A stretch of DNA of 64,000 nucleotides from Proteles cristata cristata (lineage: Eukaryota; Chordata; Mammalia; Carnivora; Hyaenidae): positions 876,501-940,500 of the forward strand of contig JAESUZ010001069.1 in NCBI GenBank assembly GCA_017311185.1, written 5' to 3'. Position 1 is the stretch's first letter, and every line of letters starts with the position of its first letter. Positions 22,711 to 34,181 of the stretch are shown here, one piece after another. The position numbers and the translations under genes are program-made. The notes under the pieces are model-generated. The model made no database searches and was not told the origin of the DNA. It saw nothing but the letters and a program-made list of their open reading frames with translations.

Positions 22711-24100
22711 ATTAAATATGATAAATTATGAGTGCCAACCATGCATCAGGAACTGTGCTAGATACTACAGATAAAAGGACAAACAAAATTCAAACAGGAT
22801 AACACTGGCATTTTCAAGTCAGAAATATAGTAGTGGTGAAATGGAAGCAAAGCGATACATGTTATCATGATATGATGCTCTAAGTTCCAAAATGTTACAA
22901 AACCAGATAGCTAGGGATGATGGGCAGAAGGTAGGTGATAGTGGGAGTGTGGTGGGGTTAAGGGTGGTTTTATAAAGAGGATGAATCTGAGTATCCACTT
23001 GCCCGGTGGCAAGATCTAAAAAGAATTTCAGGTAGAGGACAGGGTATGCACAACTGCACGGTGTTGAATAAGGATGTTGCCCTAAAAAATACAAATTCTT
23101 GAGCTTTGATTGAGTATCTAACAAAAAAAGAAGATCAAGATATGATAAATGTGAGAGTCAGATCAGGAGAGATCTGCTATGCAATGTAAGGAGTTCAGCA
23201 GTACAGTTGTCACTATAGGATTTGAATTGGAGAGTTACATGATCATATTTATTTTAGCAAAATCACTCAGTCTGGAGACAGAAACACTGTTTAGTACCTA
23301 TATGTGTTGTTTTAAATGGACCACAGACATTTTTTTTCAGTCTCTGTATGGATTCTAGGCCTTGCAATGCATGTCCACTCTACTGTGCTGAGACTTGAGC
23401 TTTTGATTTTCCTTTCCTTCTACATGAATTACACAAACCACCCTTTATTCCCCTATTCCCCTCATTCTCACCTAACTTTCCCTTCCTTCTACTGCCCTCC
23501 TAGCATCTTCCAAGCAATACACATCAATCTACTTCTTTGACTCAGCTAGGGAGCCCCTCCTCTGACTGAGCCAAGACTCATTTCCTAATAAAGACCTTCA
23601 GAGTTAAGAAATGGTGACTAGATGGAGCACAACAGGTCAGTAGCTGGATTGGAGGTCAGCGTGCAATGGGAAGGCCATGTAGGTTTAGACAAATATGAGA
23701 GTCTTAACAAGGGATGAGGTGAAAAGCATCATGAGTACTAGGATGTCTTAAATGTTATACATACTTAAAAGGCAGGTTACTCATGAGAAATGACTAGATA
23801 AGTCAGGTTTTGGAATTTTAGGCTGATCACAAAGGCTCACATGGGTATAAGAGCTATGAGGAGCTTGGACATTAAAGACTTGTATAAAAAGTAAAATTGG
23901 TTTTAGTATGAAGGTCAAGACTGAAGATCAGGAGAATGGGTGACATGGTAAAGAAATAAAGAAAGAGCAGACTGTGGATACACAATTTGGGGGGTGAACT
24001 GGGAGCATGGCACCGAGAATACAGAGGTTGGAAGCAATACTGAAAGAGGAAGGATTATTGCTTAGTTGAAAACGTATAGATTTGGGGCACTCACAGTTTT
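22711..24100. other. Intergenic, possible L2 trace at the start
   Basis: 'gccaaccatgcatcaggaac' and 'tgtgctagatactacagata' (22733-22780) resemble reverse-oriented L2 ('actatgtgccaggcactgtgctaggtactgg'). The rest is not recognised. Confidence 0.4.
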
Positions 24101-24109
24101 AGTTTATAA

Positions 24110-24300
24110 TTCCATCTCCCAAGTTTTTATTTGTATGAAATTAACCAATTATTTATCCTATTATCTGTAATGTGGGAAAAATAATATCTACCTTTATTAG
24201 GTTATGAAAATTAAATGAGTTAAAATATGGAAAGGATCTAGTACAAATTCTGCCATATGATAGATACCCAGTAAGTGATGAATATTTTTATTACTGGACA
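24110..24300 (+). repeat. MIR SINE relic
   Basis: Clear MIR order: 'tatctgtaatgtgggaaaaa', 'taatatctacctttattagg', 'aaaattaaatgagttaaaat', and 'cccagtaagtgatgaatatt' at the 3' end. Confidence 0.75.
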
Positions 24301-25369
24301 GATTATATTGGAGAAGGTAGAGATAAGGAGGGAAGGTGATGAAGGCCAAGTAGAAAAACTGGAGAACGCGAAGGAGAGTCATCCCAAGTGGCCCTCATTC
24401 ATGTTCTCAGAATCATGGGTGTATGTGGAAAACTAGATCATGCCTGAGGAAATAGTTATATCAACTTCCTCAAAATATCAAGGATAAATTACAAATCTTA
24501 AAAATCAAGGGAGTTCAAGCTAAAATTAGAGAATATGTAAACTCATCTTGTTTTCCACATCTGGCCAGGATGATAAGAGTTATTTTGTCAGATGTTGTAG
24601 GACTCTGTGTTGGAAGTGGGGAGGGAACTGGTAAAAAATTATAAGAAAAAGTGTGAAAAGGACTGACCATATATAATATCCTCCAGCCTTATCTCGATCC
24701 ATTTCTTTCCTCCATGTGCCAATTCTTTCTAATCAAAATACAAATCATTCCATCGTTAACTTTTTATCTCTACATTGTGCCTTTTGGATTTGCTATCGTC
24801 TCTCCTTGATATTTCTCCTCCTCTCCAAAGCTCTACAAGCTTCATTTCAGTTCAAATGGTACCTCCTTGAAAAGACTTTTTGAGCTCTTCTGACAAAGAG
24901 TTACTCTCTATCCTGGGTTCCTAATATTTCGTATTTTGTTAAGAATTAGAACACTCAATATTCTATTGCAATGCTTATTACATCACATTCTAATTCTCTG
25001 TTCCCTTCTCTTTTTTCTTTACTAAACAGTGCCAAATTTCTCTTTGTCTTAGTGTTCTCAGTGCCTGGGTCTGTCATGGTAGGGTTGAAGGTAGGGGAGC
25101 TCAGGTTAGATGAAGAGTCAGGGAGTGGAAAACTAAAGCTGACATTTTTTAAATGGTAATATCACCAGAAAGTAGCAGCAGTAGAAAGTAGGCAACAGAG
25201 AGGAAAGAGGGATTGATTAATGGTACAGTGTTTTCAAGCAGATACAAAAATATTAACAGTAAAGAAGGATTCTTTTTAGACAGACAGATAATTGATTAAC
25301 CATATAAGAGTTGTAGGAAATGATTCAGATAGGAAGAATCTGCCAGAGGAATTCTTAAAATATCAATAA
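24301..25369. other. Intergenic, with an L2-like stretch
   Basis: 24790-25080 contains 'ttcagttcaaatggtacctc' and 'gaaaagactttttgagctct', which resemble the L2 3' coding end, and a 'tctttgtcttagtgttctca' block. It is too diverged to bound. The rest is not recognised. Confidence 0.4.
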
Positions 25370-26000
25370 GATCAGGTCATTTAACTGCTCAAAACCTTCC
25401 CAAGTGTCCTGAATATAGTCAGAGTAAAGGCCAACATGATTACACCTACTTAAAAGGCCTGTAGTGACTCTCTCTCTCTCTCAAAAATACATTAAAAAAC
25501 ATAAAAGGCCTGTGGTGATCTGCTCACCACCACTTCTCCTATCCCTTACTTCTCTGATTTCATCTCTTCCTTACACTCACTCTATTCCAACCATATTGGG
25601 CTTACTGTTCTTTACATTGTATCTCACCTTAGGATCTTTGAACTGCTTATTCCCTTTGTCTGGAAAGCTCTTCCATCAGACAGCTAAAGGGCTGTCACAT
25701 TCTTCATGACTCTGCATATCTTGATCATCCTATTTGAAATATGAACCTGCTCAACTCTCTACAGTTGTGATTTTCCTTACCTTGCTCTATTTTCTCCACA
25801 GAATATATCAGTTATAACATTTATATCTCTATTATATCTTCAAAGCCCTGAAAAGAACTGTATTTACTACCTGTATCCTCCCCTAGGATATAACTTCTTA
25901 AGATTAGGGCCTGTTTTTTTTCTGTTGTGGTCAGGGAGATATTCAATCATCTAGAATAGTGCCTGTCACATAGTAGGTGCTCAATGAATATTTGTGAAAA
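25370..26000 (+). repeat. L2 (LINE2) 3' end relic
   Basis: Blocks follow the L2 3' end in order: 'actctattccaaccatattg', 'ctgcttattccctttgtctg', 'gaaagctcttccatcagaca', 'ccttaccttgctctattttc', then 'agaatagtgcctgtcacata' and 'gtaggtgctcaatgaatatt'. An insertion of 35 bases at 25468-25502 interrupts it. Confidence 0.85.
25468..25502 (+). repeat. Extremely 5'-truncated SINE tail with 16-bp TSD
   Basis: Only a CT run, CTCAAAAATACATTAAAAAA and 'cat' are present. It is flanked by aaaaggcctgtagtga (25452-25467) and aaaaggcctgtggtga (25503-25518), a 16-bp duplication with one mismatch. This shows a true retrotransposition event that copied just the SINE 3' end. Confidence 0.8.
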
Positions 26001-26389
26001 TAATGAATTTAACATAAAAGAGATGGGGTCTCTAACAGATGGTTTTCCTGGAAAATGGGATGTGTAGAGCAGACGGAAGGACTGGTCTTAGATAAGAAGT
26101 AAAGAAGAGATGAGCAAAGATGTCAGAGGGTGAGCATAATGATTTGATAGTGGGAAGTTGAATAAATATGCATCCTATAGCATCTTCATTTGTAAACTAG
26201 AGGATAAAATTGTGCTGAGAGTCAGAGAAGAGAGTGGGAGTGGCAGATTGGAGTGGGGGACAAGACACTTTGAGAAATGTGGAGAAGGAATTGATTAAAA
26301 ATATTGTGTAAGATAGCCAGCCATTGTTTGTGAATGAGTTGAGCTCCATGACTATAAATTTATGTCATTAATCATTTGTCTTCTTTTTG
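26001..26389. other. Intergenic, nothing recognised
   Basis: No gene or named repeat seen. Confidence 0.45.
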
Positions 26390-26556
26390 TTTATTTTATT
26401 TTATTTATTTTATTTATTTGAGAGAGGCAGGGAGGGAGACAGAGAATCCCAAGCAAGCTCCATGCTGCCAACACAGAGCCTGATGCTGGGCCTAAGCCAA
26501 AACCAAGGGTTGGACAATTAACTGGCTGAACCTGACTGAGCCACCAAAGTGTCCTT
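26390..26556 (-). repeat. Carnivore SINE, older subtype, degraded
   Basis: TTTATTTTATTTATTTTATT tail, 'aatcccaagcaagctccatg', 'acacagagcctgatgctggg', and 'ctgactgagccaccaaagtg' head end. The A/B-box area is damaged. Confidence 0.8.
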
Positions 26557-26634
26557 CATCTGCCTTCTTCTGTGAGTTTTCTCCAACAGGGCTCAACTGC
26601 CTAGGTATGTTCCTTTCTTTAAAGGCCACTTCTG

Positions 26635-26853
26635 GGGCGCTCGGGTGGCTTAGTTGTTTGAGCGTCCGACTTTCGCTCCGGTCATGATCTCACGGGTTCG
26701 TGGGTTCGAGCCCCGCGTCGGGCTCTGTGCTGACTGTCGGCTCGGAGCCTGGAGCCTGTTTCAGTCTGTGATTCCCTTTCCCTGACCCTCCCCTGCTCAT
26801 GCTGTCTCTCTCTCTCTCTCTGCTAGAAATAAATAAAAAACATTAAAAAAAAA
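26635..26853 (+). repeat. Young felid SINE close to consensus, 14-bp TSD
   Basis: GGGCGCTCGGGTGGCTTAG head, GAGCGTCCGACTTTCGCTCC, GGGTTCGAGCCCCGCGTCGG, tail TAGAAATAAATAAAAAAC. A perfect TSD aaaggccacttctg lies at 26621-26634 and 26854-26867. CpG sites are largely kept. The 'tttcgct' and 'tagaaataaata' variants are shared with the copies at 41668 and 42775. Confidence 0.96.
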
Positions 26854-26920
26854 AAAAGGCCACTTCTGAAGGCAATGTTAGGAACTTTCTTATATGGGCT
26901 ACCTGAGTATATATTCTTTT

Positions 26921-27111
26921 TGTTTTAATGTTTATTTATTTATTGGGGCAGGGGGCAGAAAGAGAGAGAGGGAGAAGAGAAAGAATCTTAGGCAGGTTCC
27001 ATTCTGTTAGCCCAGAGCCTGATGTGGGGCTCAAGCACACAAAGTGTGAGATCATGCCCTGAATGGAAATCAAGAGTTGGACCTTAACTGACTGAGCCAC
27101 CCAATCACCCC
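26921..27111 (-). repeat. Carnivore SINE, older 'ATCAAGAGTT' subtype
   Basis: TTTAATGTTTATTTATTTAT tail, GA tract, 'ggcaggttccattctgttag', 'gtgtgagatcatgccctgaa', 'gactgagccacccaatcacc'. Imperfect TSD agtatatattctttt / agtatgtatctttct at 26905-26920 and 27112-27127. Confidence 0.88.
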
Positions 27112-27127
27112 AGTATGTATCTTTCTT

Positions 27128-28300
27128 ATGACTATAACACATTGAGCTGTAATGGCTTATTTACTTGTTTTTAATCTCCTTCTCAAAACTTTGAATAGAG
27201 AAATATGACTTTTTCTTCTTTATATTTTCAAAATGCAGTGTGGGACCAGGCACCCAATAAGTATTCAGTAGATCTTTCTCTTAATCACTAACAATGCTAT
27301 AAATGTTTATGATTTGTTGAATTGTTTAATATATATCTTTTTTTTCACTCTTTAGGGAATTAAAATTTAGATAATCTGAGGTTTACATCAGATTATAAAG
27401 TTGTCAAGAGATAGATCATGGACTAGAATTTGGGTCTTAAAATTTTATGTCCCAGTGGTCTGCAGCTTTCTTCATGCTTTAATACACTCAGAGTATTGGG
27501 GTCCCTTTTGTCCATGTCAAGTTTCTTGTTATGTTACTCTTTTGTCTTCTATGATTTCAAAATATCAGAAATGAATAAGTGTACATTCACATGTAAAAAT
27601 TCCTTTACAATCTTGTTTTGTAATTGTTCCAGTTTAGGCTAGGTGCTTATATACCTCCTCACAACTGGGGTAAAAATGACCTCCCTGAGAGAGTTGTTAA
27701 AATTAATTAAAGAATAACTCTTTTTTAGTGGAGGAAGTCAAATTTGAGTTATATTTTACTGCGGTAATGTTTCCAACACATATAACCAACTACTTTATTT
27801 GAGATCTGGGGATTTTGGCCCACACAGTACATAATAAATCAGAAATCACTACTAAACATCTAGTAAATTTCACATCTTGTGCTTTTCAGTTCCCTAAATT
27901 CTGCCTTTACCTTTCCAGGTCATCTCTATTGGTCTCCTTGAAAAAGATGTTTATCTTTTCAGATTAATTTTGTTTATAATCTCAAGCCAACTTTTATCTC
28001 CACTTTTTCGTCTATCCTCACTTGTGAGGAAAGTATTTTTAAATTTCAGTTCACTCCTCAGATCCTATTGTGCTGTAGGAAGCCTTTTGAGTTGTTGAAT
28101 CTCCTGGCTCCCCACTCTCAAGGTAGCTTCTTAAATACAACTTGTGTTCAGCAATGTTCAGATTGAGGAGGGTTTTCAGAGTCAAGAAGTAGAGAGAATT
28201 AATCAAGTAACATTTCTGCTAGTATAAAAATTTTGAACCAGTCTTTGAAGAAGATATAGATGAACTGTATAAATTAATTTGGGATCAAATGTGAACTACT
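27128..28300. other. Intergenic, nothing firm
   Basis: A MIR-like trace ('gaccaggcacccaataagta', near 27245) is too short to call. No gene is visible. Confidence 0.4.
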
Positions 28301-28332
28301 TTATATGTATAAAACTATTATATATATAAAAC

Positions 28333-28389
<57 letters not shown>

Positions 28390-28390
28390 T
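28301..28390. repeat. (TA)n microsatellite
   Basis: About 26 uninterrupted TA units at 28336-28388, preceded by two copies of 'tataaaactattatat'. Long pure TA runs are typically highly variable and hard to assemble. Confidence 0.95.
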
Positions 28391-29261
28391 ACTATTATTA
28401 GGAACCGTCTAAAAAATCAAAATGTATTTAATTATTCAAGAGAGCAGACATTTCTTCACTCAATTTTTAAATCCATGGCCCTAAAAATAAGCAATGTAAC
28501 TACTTTGGTGAGCATCCTGAAAAGACATACAATATAGCTAAAGAGTACACCAAGGGCAGCAATTCTTCTGGTCAGGAGGGTGTTTTCAAGTTGATATTTT
28601 ATTTTCTCCAGAATTTGAACTTCTCTGCTTCCTTGCCCTGGCTTTGGCACTTATTCCAATCATGATGGTTTTCAGCCTTATAGCTGCCTGTGAAACCTGG
28701 AAATATGCTGATAAGGAAAGTATTTACTCCTATTACTACCTGGCAACCTTTCTAACATAGATCTGAAGGCCTAACTCCTGAATCTGATCTCATGATTCTG
28801 CTTTATGACTCACTGTTTGTTTTGTTGTGGGTTTTTGTTTTTCTGCTTTTACCAACTATTAAATCCTTTTTTATTTCATCTAGTTGACAATCATAACTTA
28901 TGTAATAATTTCCTCACTCTTAGGTATCATAATGTTATGAGTCTCTTCATACATATGGCTTCTGTATTAGTTTGAATTAAATTCTCATGAGTAAAATTAC
29001 CTTAATAAAGAGTATTATTGTTTTAATGACTCTTAACCTTGGTATAGGGACCTTATAAACATTAACGTTAGCAAAATACATTAATTATTATTAGTTTATC
29101 AAAAAGAATTAAAATTTTCCTTTAACCACAGTTTCTAGTGCTATAATTTTGTAAGCAGGAAATAATGGTGCTCGGAAAGAATTATATCTGACAGCTTAAA
29201 CGTTTTTGAAATATAATGATATTAAAGGAAGAGAGGATATCTCTTTACCCTCATTTATGTT
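28391..29261. other. Intergenic upstream of the intact OR6B-like gene
   Basis: No recognised repeat, exon or promoter element. Confidence 0.4.
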
Positions 29262-29330
29262 TGCCACTATTTAAAAAAATTATTTAAGTTCTAGTTAGTT
29301 GACAGTGCAATATTGGTTTCTTTGGATTCT
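29262..29330 (-). mobile_element. Short L1 3' end trace
   Basis: 'aagttctagttagttgacag' and 'tgcaatattggtttctttgg' resemble the reversed carnivore L1 3' end ('ttctagttagttaacatacagtgtaatattggtttc'). It is only about 65 bases long. Confidence 0.55.
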
Positions 29331-29563
29331 AACCTTGTTTCTTTGGTGGATTTGTTTTCAGGTTCTGTTCTCACGTCTGACTTTCTGGAGAGGATCATGT
29401 GGCACCTCATGACTCCCAAATCACACTCTAGGACCAGACTGTGGTACTAGGGTTAAGTTTAATGATAAAGTACCTAATGCCTGAGGGCCCCTTGCTACTA
29501 ATGTGGATCTCATACTTTGATTTGTGCTATTTTCATTAAGTCTTTTGTCTTTTGGTGTCTTAG

Positions 29564-30522
29564 TCATGTTAAAGGAAAATATCACCGATGTTAGTGAATT
29601 TATCCTGGTGGGCTTCCATACTTCCCCTGGGCTACAGGTTCTGCTTTTCCTTCTCTTCCTCATCACCTACCTGTTTGTGCTGTTGGAGAATTTGGTCATC
29701 ATTCTCACTGTATGGGTTACTGGATCCCTGCACAAGCCCATGTACTATTTTCTGGGCACCATGTCCTTTCTGGAGACTTGGTATGTATCTGTCACAGTGC
29801 CTAAGATGTTGGCTGGATTCCTACTTCGTCCCAATACCATCTCCTTCCTGGGATGCATGATCCAACTCTATTTCTTCATCTCACTTGCCTGTACTGAGTG
29901 TGTGCTCTTGGCTGCCATGGCCTATGACCGTTATGTGGCTATATGTTGTCCTCTTCGTTATCCAGCTATGATGACCACGGGATTTTGTATTCAACTGACC
30001 ATTAGTTCCTGGGTGAGTGGCTTCACCATCTCCATGGCAAAGGTATACTTCATCTCCCGAGTTGCCTTCTGTGGCAATAATATCTTGAACCATTTTTTCT
30101 GTGATGTTTCTCCTATCCTCAAACTGGCCTGCATGGACTTTTCTAAGGCTGAGATGGTAGACTTTGTGCTAGCCATTCTCATTCTTGTGTTTCCTCTCTC
30201 AGCCACTGTCCTTTCCTATGGCTTCATTGTCTCTACCATCCTGCACATTCCCTCAGCCACTGGGCAGCGGAAGGCCTTCTCCACCTGTGCCTCTCACCTT
30301 ACAGTGGTGGTCATCTTCTATACAGCTGTGATCTTCATGTATGTCCGACCTCGAGCCATTGCTTCATTCAACACTAACAAATTGATATCAGCCATATATG
30401 CAGTGTTTACTCCCATGCTGAACCCTATTATCTACTGTCTGAGGAACAAGGAGGTTAAAGATGCCATCAGAAAAACCATGTCTAGTGGCCAAGCCCTTTT
30501 CTTGAAAGATTCTCTTTGCTAA
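29564..30522 (+). CDS. OR6B: Olfactory receptor, OR6B-like, intact
   Basis: Odorant receptor of olfactory sensory neuron cilia, coupling to G-olf and adenylyl cyclase. The start is the ATG at 29566, giving 318 aa, a normal OR length. The site ENIT at residues 4-7 fits N-glycosylation. Seven membrane segments are visible. Hallmarks: HKPMYYFL (56-63), TM3 cysteine C97 with loop-2 cysteines C169, C179 and C189, [10 protein letters not shown] (118-127), SYGFIV (217-222), [10 protein letters not shown] (236-245), NPIIYCLRNKEV (286-297). A strong splice-acceptor-like pyrimidine tract ends in AG at 29562-29563, two bases before the ATG, so an upstream non-coding exon is likely. The paralogue at 4783 lies about 25 kb upstream on the same strand and looks roughly three quarters identical. 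OR6 family is certain; the OR6B subfamily is judged from remembered human OR6B1. The ligand is unknown. Confidence 0.96.
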
Positions 30523-30845
30523 AGAGACTCAGACATGCCTTCTCTTTTCATTTAACTTAATCTCAAAAAAAGACCTACATTAGGTAAAAGTCAGCAATTA
30601 TATACTAACACACTGACTTAGTACACAAGGAAGGATAAGAGGCCAGATATCAGAGGCCTTAATTACATGCTTAGTTTTCTAAGTAGTGAGTGAAATAATC
30701 AGAACTTGAAGAGACATATATTGGTACTGGACTTTTAAAATAATTTTAGTTTTATGAAGATGCTAAGAAATAGTCAGTTATTATCCAACTAGTTTTGAGA
30801 GTTCTATCCATTTTGATGGATAACTGGAACTCAGCTTTTAGTTAG
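30523..30845. other. 3' flank of the intact OR6B-like gene
   Basis: AT-rich; no obvious polyadenylation signal could be chosen among several weak AT-rich hexamers. Confidence 0.35.
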
Positions 30846-30945
30846 GTCAGCACAGAGTCTGACACGGGGACCAAACTCACAAACCATGAGATCATTACTT
30901 GAACCCAAGTCAGACGCTTAACCAACTGAGCCATCCAGGAGACCC
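30846..30945 (-). repeat. Partial carnivore SINE (head half only)
   Basis: 'ggtcagcacagagtctgaca', 'accaaactcacaaaccatga', 'caagtcagacgcttaaccaa', CTGAGCCATCCAGGAGACCC. The tail half is absent, so this is a deletion remnant and not a normal 5'-truncated insertion. Confidence 0.85.
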
Positions 30946-32044
30946 AATTTTGTTTTGTTTTAAAAGCCCTCTTTGTCTTAAGAGGAGTACATGAAAAGAG
31001 GTTCTGCTATTATTAATTTCATGGCTAGGACCTGTTTATTGCTTCCTAGAGGGTTAGGGGCCTGGTTCCTTTTATAATCAATTGATGATATCTCATTTTA
31101 ATTACTTTTTCAAATTTAAGAAAATATGAAAGAAAAACTCCTTTTAGGCTGTAATAGAAATATCGTAAGGTAGACAGCATGCAACACTTATCATGGCAGA
31201 GAGAAAGCAAAATCAATCTACATATGTGTGTGTATATATACATTTGTGTGTATATAGTATAGTTATATATTATTATTTGCAATATTTACACATAAAAATT
31301 ATGTAATTTTGTAATTAAAATGTATAGAGTTCTGACAAATCATATGTAGTTAATATATAACTTCATGCTTTAATTTTCTTCCTTTGTTGGAATTTCTATA
31401 TATGTCATGTTTTAGATGTTATAGAGTCAGCAAATAGACCCTCAGAAAAAGTAGTAACAATTATTAAAGACCATTCCTTTTCAGGTAAAGGAAGCATTGA
31501 CAAGAAGCCACAAAAATGCTTTCGTTTAGATGGTACTTGGCCTAGATGTGCAGCATTTTCCAAGGTTTCGCAGACATTCCTCTTCTCATTTGTTTTCCTT
31601 TTGATTGTGGAAAAGTGGATGCAATACCCTAGTATATGCTTTCAGTCAGACATTATAAAATGATAGACGAGAGATGGATTCTGTCTGACTCAGCAACAAT
31701 AGTGAATTAATGAAATCGTCTGTTGAGAGTTTAAGGATGGCAGGCATACTATTTTACCCCAACATTTTGGAAAACACATTTCACATGTTTTAATTAGATC
31801 AGTGATTTCAACACCATATTTGCTTTGTTTTGACTTTATTTACACTGTAACTACATGGTCTTCCCATTTTGTATTAAGTTTTTGTGCAAGGTCACATGAG
31901 GTTGTTTTAATTTAGTTTTATAGAGATTATTATATTTTACAGACTGTGGTAGTTTCCAATTTATCTGAACCCGTTGTTTTCTCCTGGCCTTCCTTACTTG
32001 TAGCCTAACAACTGTACATTCATAATAATACGTATCATTTTTAT
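30946..32044. other. Intergenic, short TG/TA-rich patch
   Basis: A mixed (TG/TA) patch lies at about 31220-31265. No gene recognised. Confidence 0.45.
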
Positions 32045-32268
32045 TTATTTGTTTGTTTGTTTCACTGTTTATTTTTGAGAGAGAGAGACAAAGAGAGAGA
32101 GAAAATGAGCAGGAGAGAGGCAGAGAGAGAGGGAGACACAGAATCTGAATCAGGCTCCAGGCTCTGAGCTGTCGGCACAGAGCCTGATGTGAGGCTTGAA
32201 CTCAAGAGCCACAAGGTCATGACCTGAGCCAAAGTCAGATGTTTAACCAGCTGAGACACCCAGGTGCC
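32045..32268 (-). repeat. Felid-type SINE with imperfect TSD
   Basis: TTTATTTTTGAGAGAGAGAG, 'aatcaggctccaggctctga', 'tgtgaggcttgaactcaaga', 'agctgagacacccaggtgcc'. TSD-like 'gtatcattttt' / 'gcatcattttt' on the flanks. The tail holds a (TTTG)3 extension. Confidence 0.92.
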
Positions 32269-33189
32269 TCTGCATCATTTTTCTTTAGTCAGAAAGAAAT
32301 ATTATGGGCCATGGCCCTTACACAGGCACTGAAAATAATATAAGATACTCCTGAGTCAGATAATTTCTTACCCCATGTTAGAATATTTAGTCTTTTTAAC
32401 AAAAGACAGCAGTGCTTTGCTGTATATATTTCTGTTTGAAAATGTTTGTTAATTCCTAATGGACAATTAGTGCTATTTTGAAACCTTACAAAATGATTTT
32501 TTATTCTTAAAATTCTTTTTAATTTTGCTTGAGGAACCCTGCCTGTGGTCATTTGTTAGTATAATCTCAACTATCATCTATATTTATAACCTGACATTCC
32601 TTTTCTGGTCTAGACTGTCTGATTTTTAAAGTTTTCTATATAGCCATTAGATCATTTGTTGTACAAATCCTCTGTTTACTTACTTACCTTCTATTTTATC
32701 TGATGAACTAGATTTCTAAGAGAGGTAACTTATTGTTTCTATAATAGTGCATTGTTCTCTCTCCATTTATGATATGTTTGCTTTTTATGTTTTTTACTTT
32801 AATATTTAAAATATTTTACTTTCAAATGTTTAAAACACTCAGAAAAGTATAAAAGAATATAATTAACAATTTCATCCACAACTCAGATTTTAAGAATTAA
32901 AGATCAAAAACTATATGTAATTAGGTTTTATAATTGTGCTGCATATTTAATGTTGTACTTCAGTGATAACTGTGATATTTTATTCAAATTGGAAGAGTGG
33001 CATTCAAGAAGGAAAGACAGATTGACCTGTATCTGATGTGAAATATGCACAGAAGGCGGTGGATAAGAAAAGGCTATAGTTTTCCTGGACATCCAAAAAA
33101 GTGATGGATAAATAGTCAAAGTTGAGGGTAGTAGGAAGTTTTCTATGTGACTCAATTCATAAAATGTTCCCTTTATTGAAGAAAAATGT
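32269..33189. other. Intergenic, nothing recognised
   Basis: AT-rich unique sequence. Confidence 0.45.
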
Positions 33190-33600
33190 GTATTGTGTGT
33201 ACAAGTAAGGGTTCAAACAAACCAATAGAACCGGTAGGAGATGTATATTAAGAGATTTAGTACATGGAGCTGGCTTATGCAGTTGAGGCTGGCAAGGCAA
33301 ATCTGAAATTTACAGGGCAGGCTGTCAGGAAGGGTGGCCTGGAAGTCTCGAGCAGCCAAAGCTGCTTCCCACAGGTGCAATTTCAACTGATTGAATCAGG
33401 CTCCTCTATCATCTAGAATAATCTTCCATACTTAAGGTCAACTGATTATGGACTTTAACCACATCTACCAAATACTTTCACAGCAACACCTAGTTTAATG
33501 TTTGTTTGAAAAACTGAAGACTAAAGCCTAGCCAAATTGACACAAAAACTGACCACCACAGTCTATCACTTGTCAACTTGACACTCACATACATCTCATT
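33190..33600 (+). repeat. Old dispersed mammalian repeat, class not determined
   Basis: 'ccaatagaaccggtaggaga', 'gcagttgaggctggcaaggc', 'aatttacagggcaggctgtc', 'actgattgaatcaggctcct', 'actttaaccacatctaccaa', 'cacagcaacacctagtttaa', 'gcctagccaaattgacacaa'. These blocks match, in order, a common old repeat I recall ending 'gccaagttgacacataaaattaaccatcaca', but I cannot name its family with confidence. Confidence 0.5.
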
Positions 33601-34168
33601 AAACCACACTATCTCCAAATAAAGACAATAACAAAGCCACACTTCTACCTACCATGATACAACTGTCTTGTGTATGTTCTAACTGAAAATATGCTAACCC
33701 TTGCTCCAGAAGATGCAAAGTGCTTAGAGGATGTTTGCTCTTCTCCTGTAACTTAAATACTATGATATAAAGTTAGCTTCTTAATATATCTTATGTTAGG
33801 TGGTATAGGGATAAAGGAGATAAGAAAAGGAAAACATATTTGTAATATATATGTATATTTATATACCAAATATTGTGTGTATTCATAATAGAAGACATAC
33901 TAATTACTAGTAAACTATTATAAATCTCATTTCATTCTGCAACTGCTCACAGGGTCTTAACTAGAATTTGTGATTGTCTTCTTCAACTACCCATTCCATT
34001 TTCTTTTTGCTCTAAAAAAGTACCTCAGCTGTTCATAGTTTTTGCTGGGTAGGTTAACCTAAACTTTCATTTTTGAAGAGTCTGAGTCATTAAATGTACT
34101 GCCTGGACTGGTTTGTTATAATTTTCTATTAATTATAATCACAGTCATGGTAGTTCTAAGAGGTACCT
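33601..34168. other. Intergenic, nothing recognised
   Basis: No named repeat or gene. Confidence 0.45.
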
Positions 34169-34181
34169 AAGAATCTCTTGT

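Noticed and set aside
26635..26720. Possible tRNA gene (A- and B-box present)
   Set aside because: The tRNA-like part is the head of a carnivore SINE; no cloverleaf with a proper anticodon arm can be closed and the SINE tail follows.
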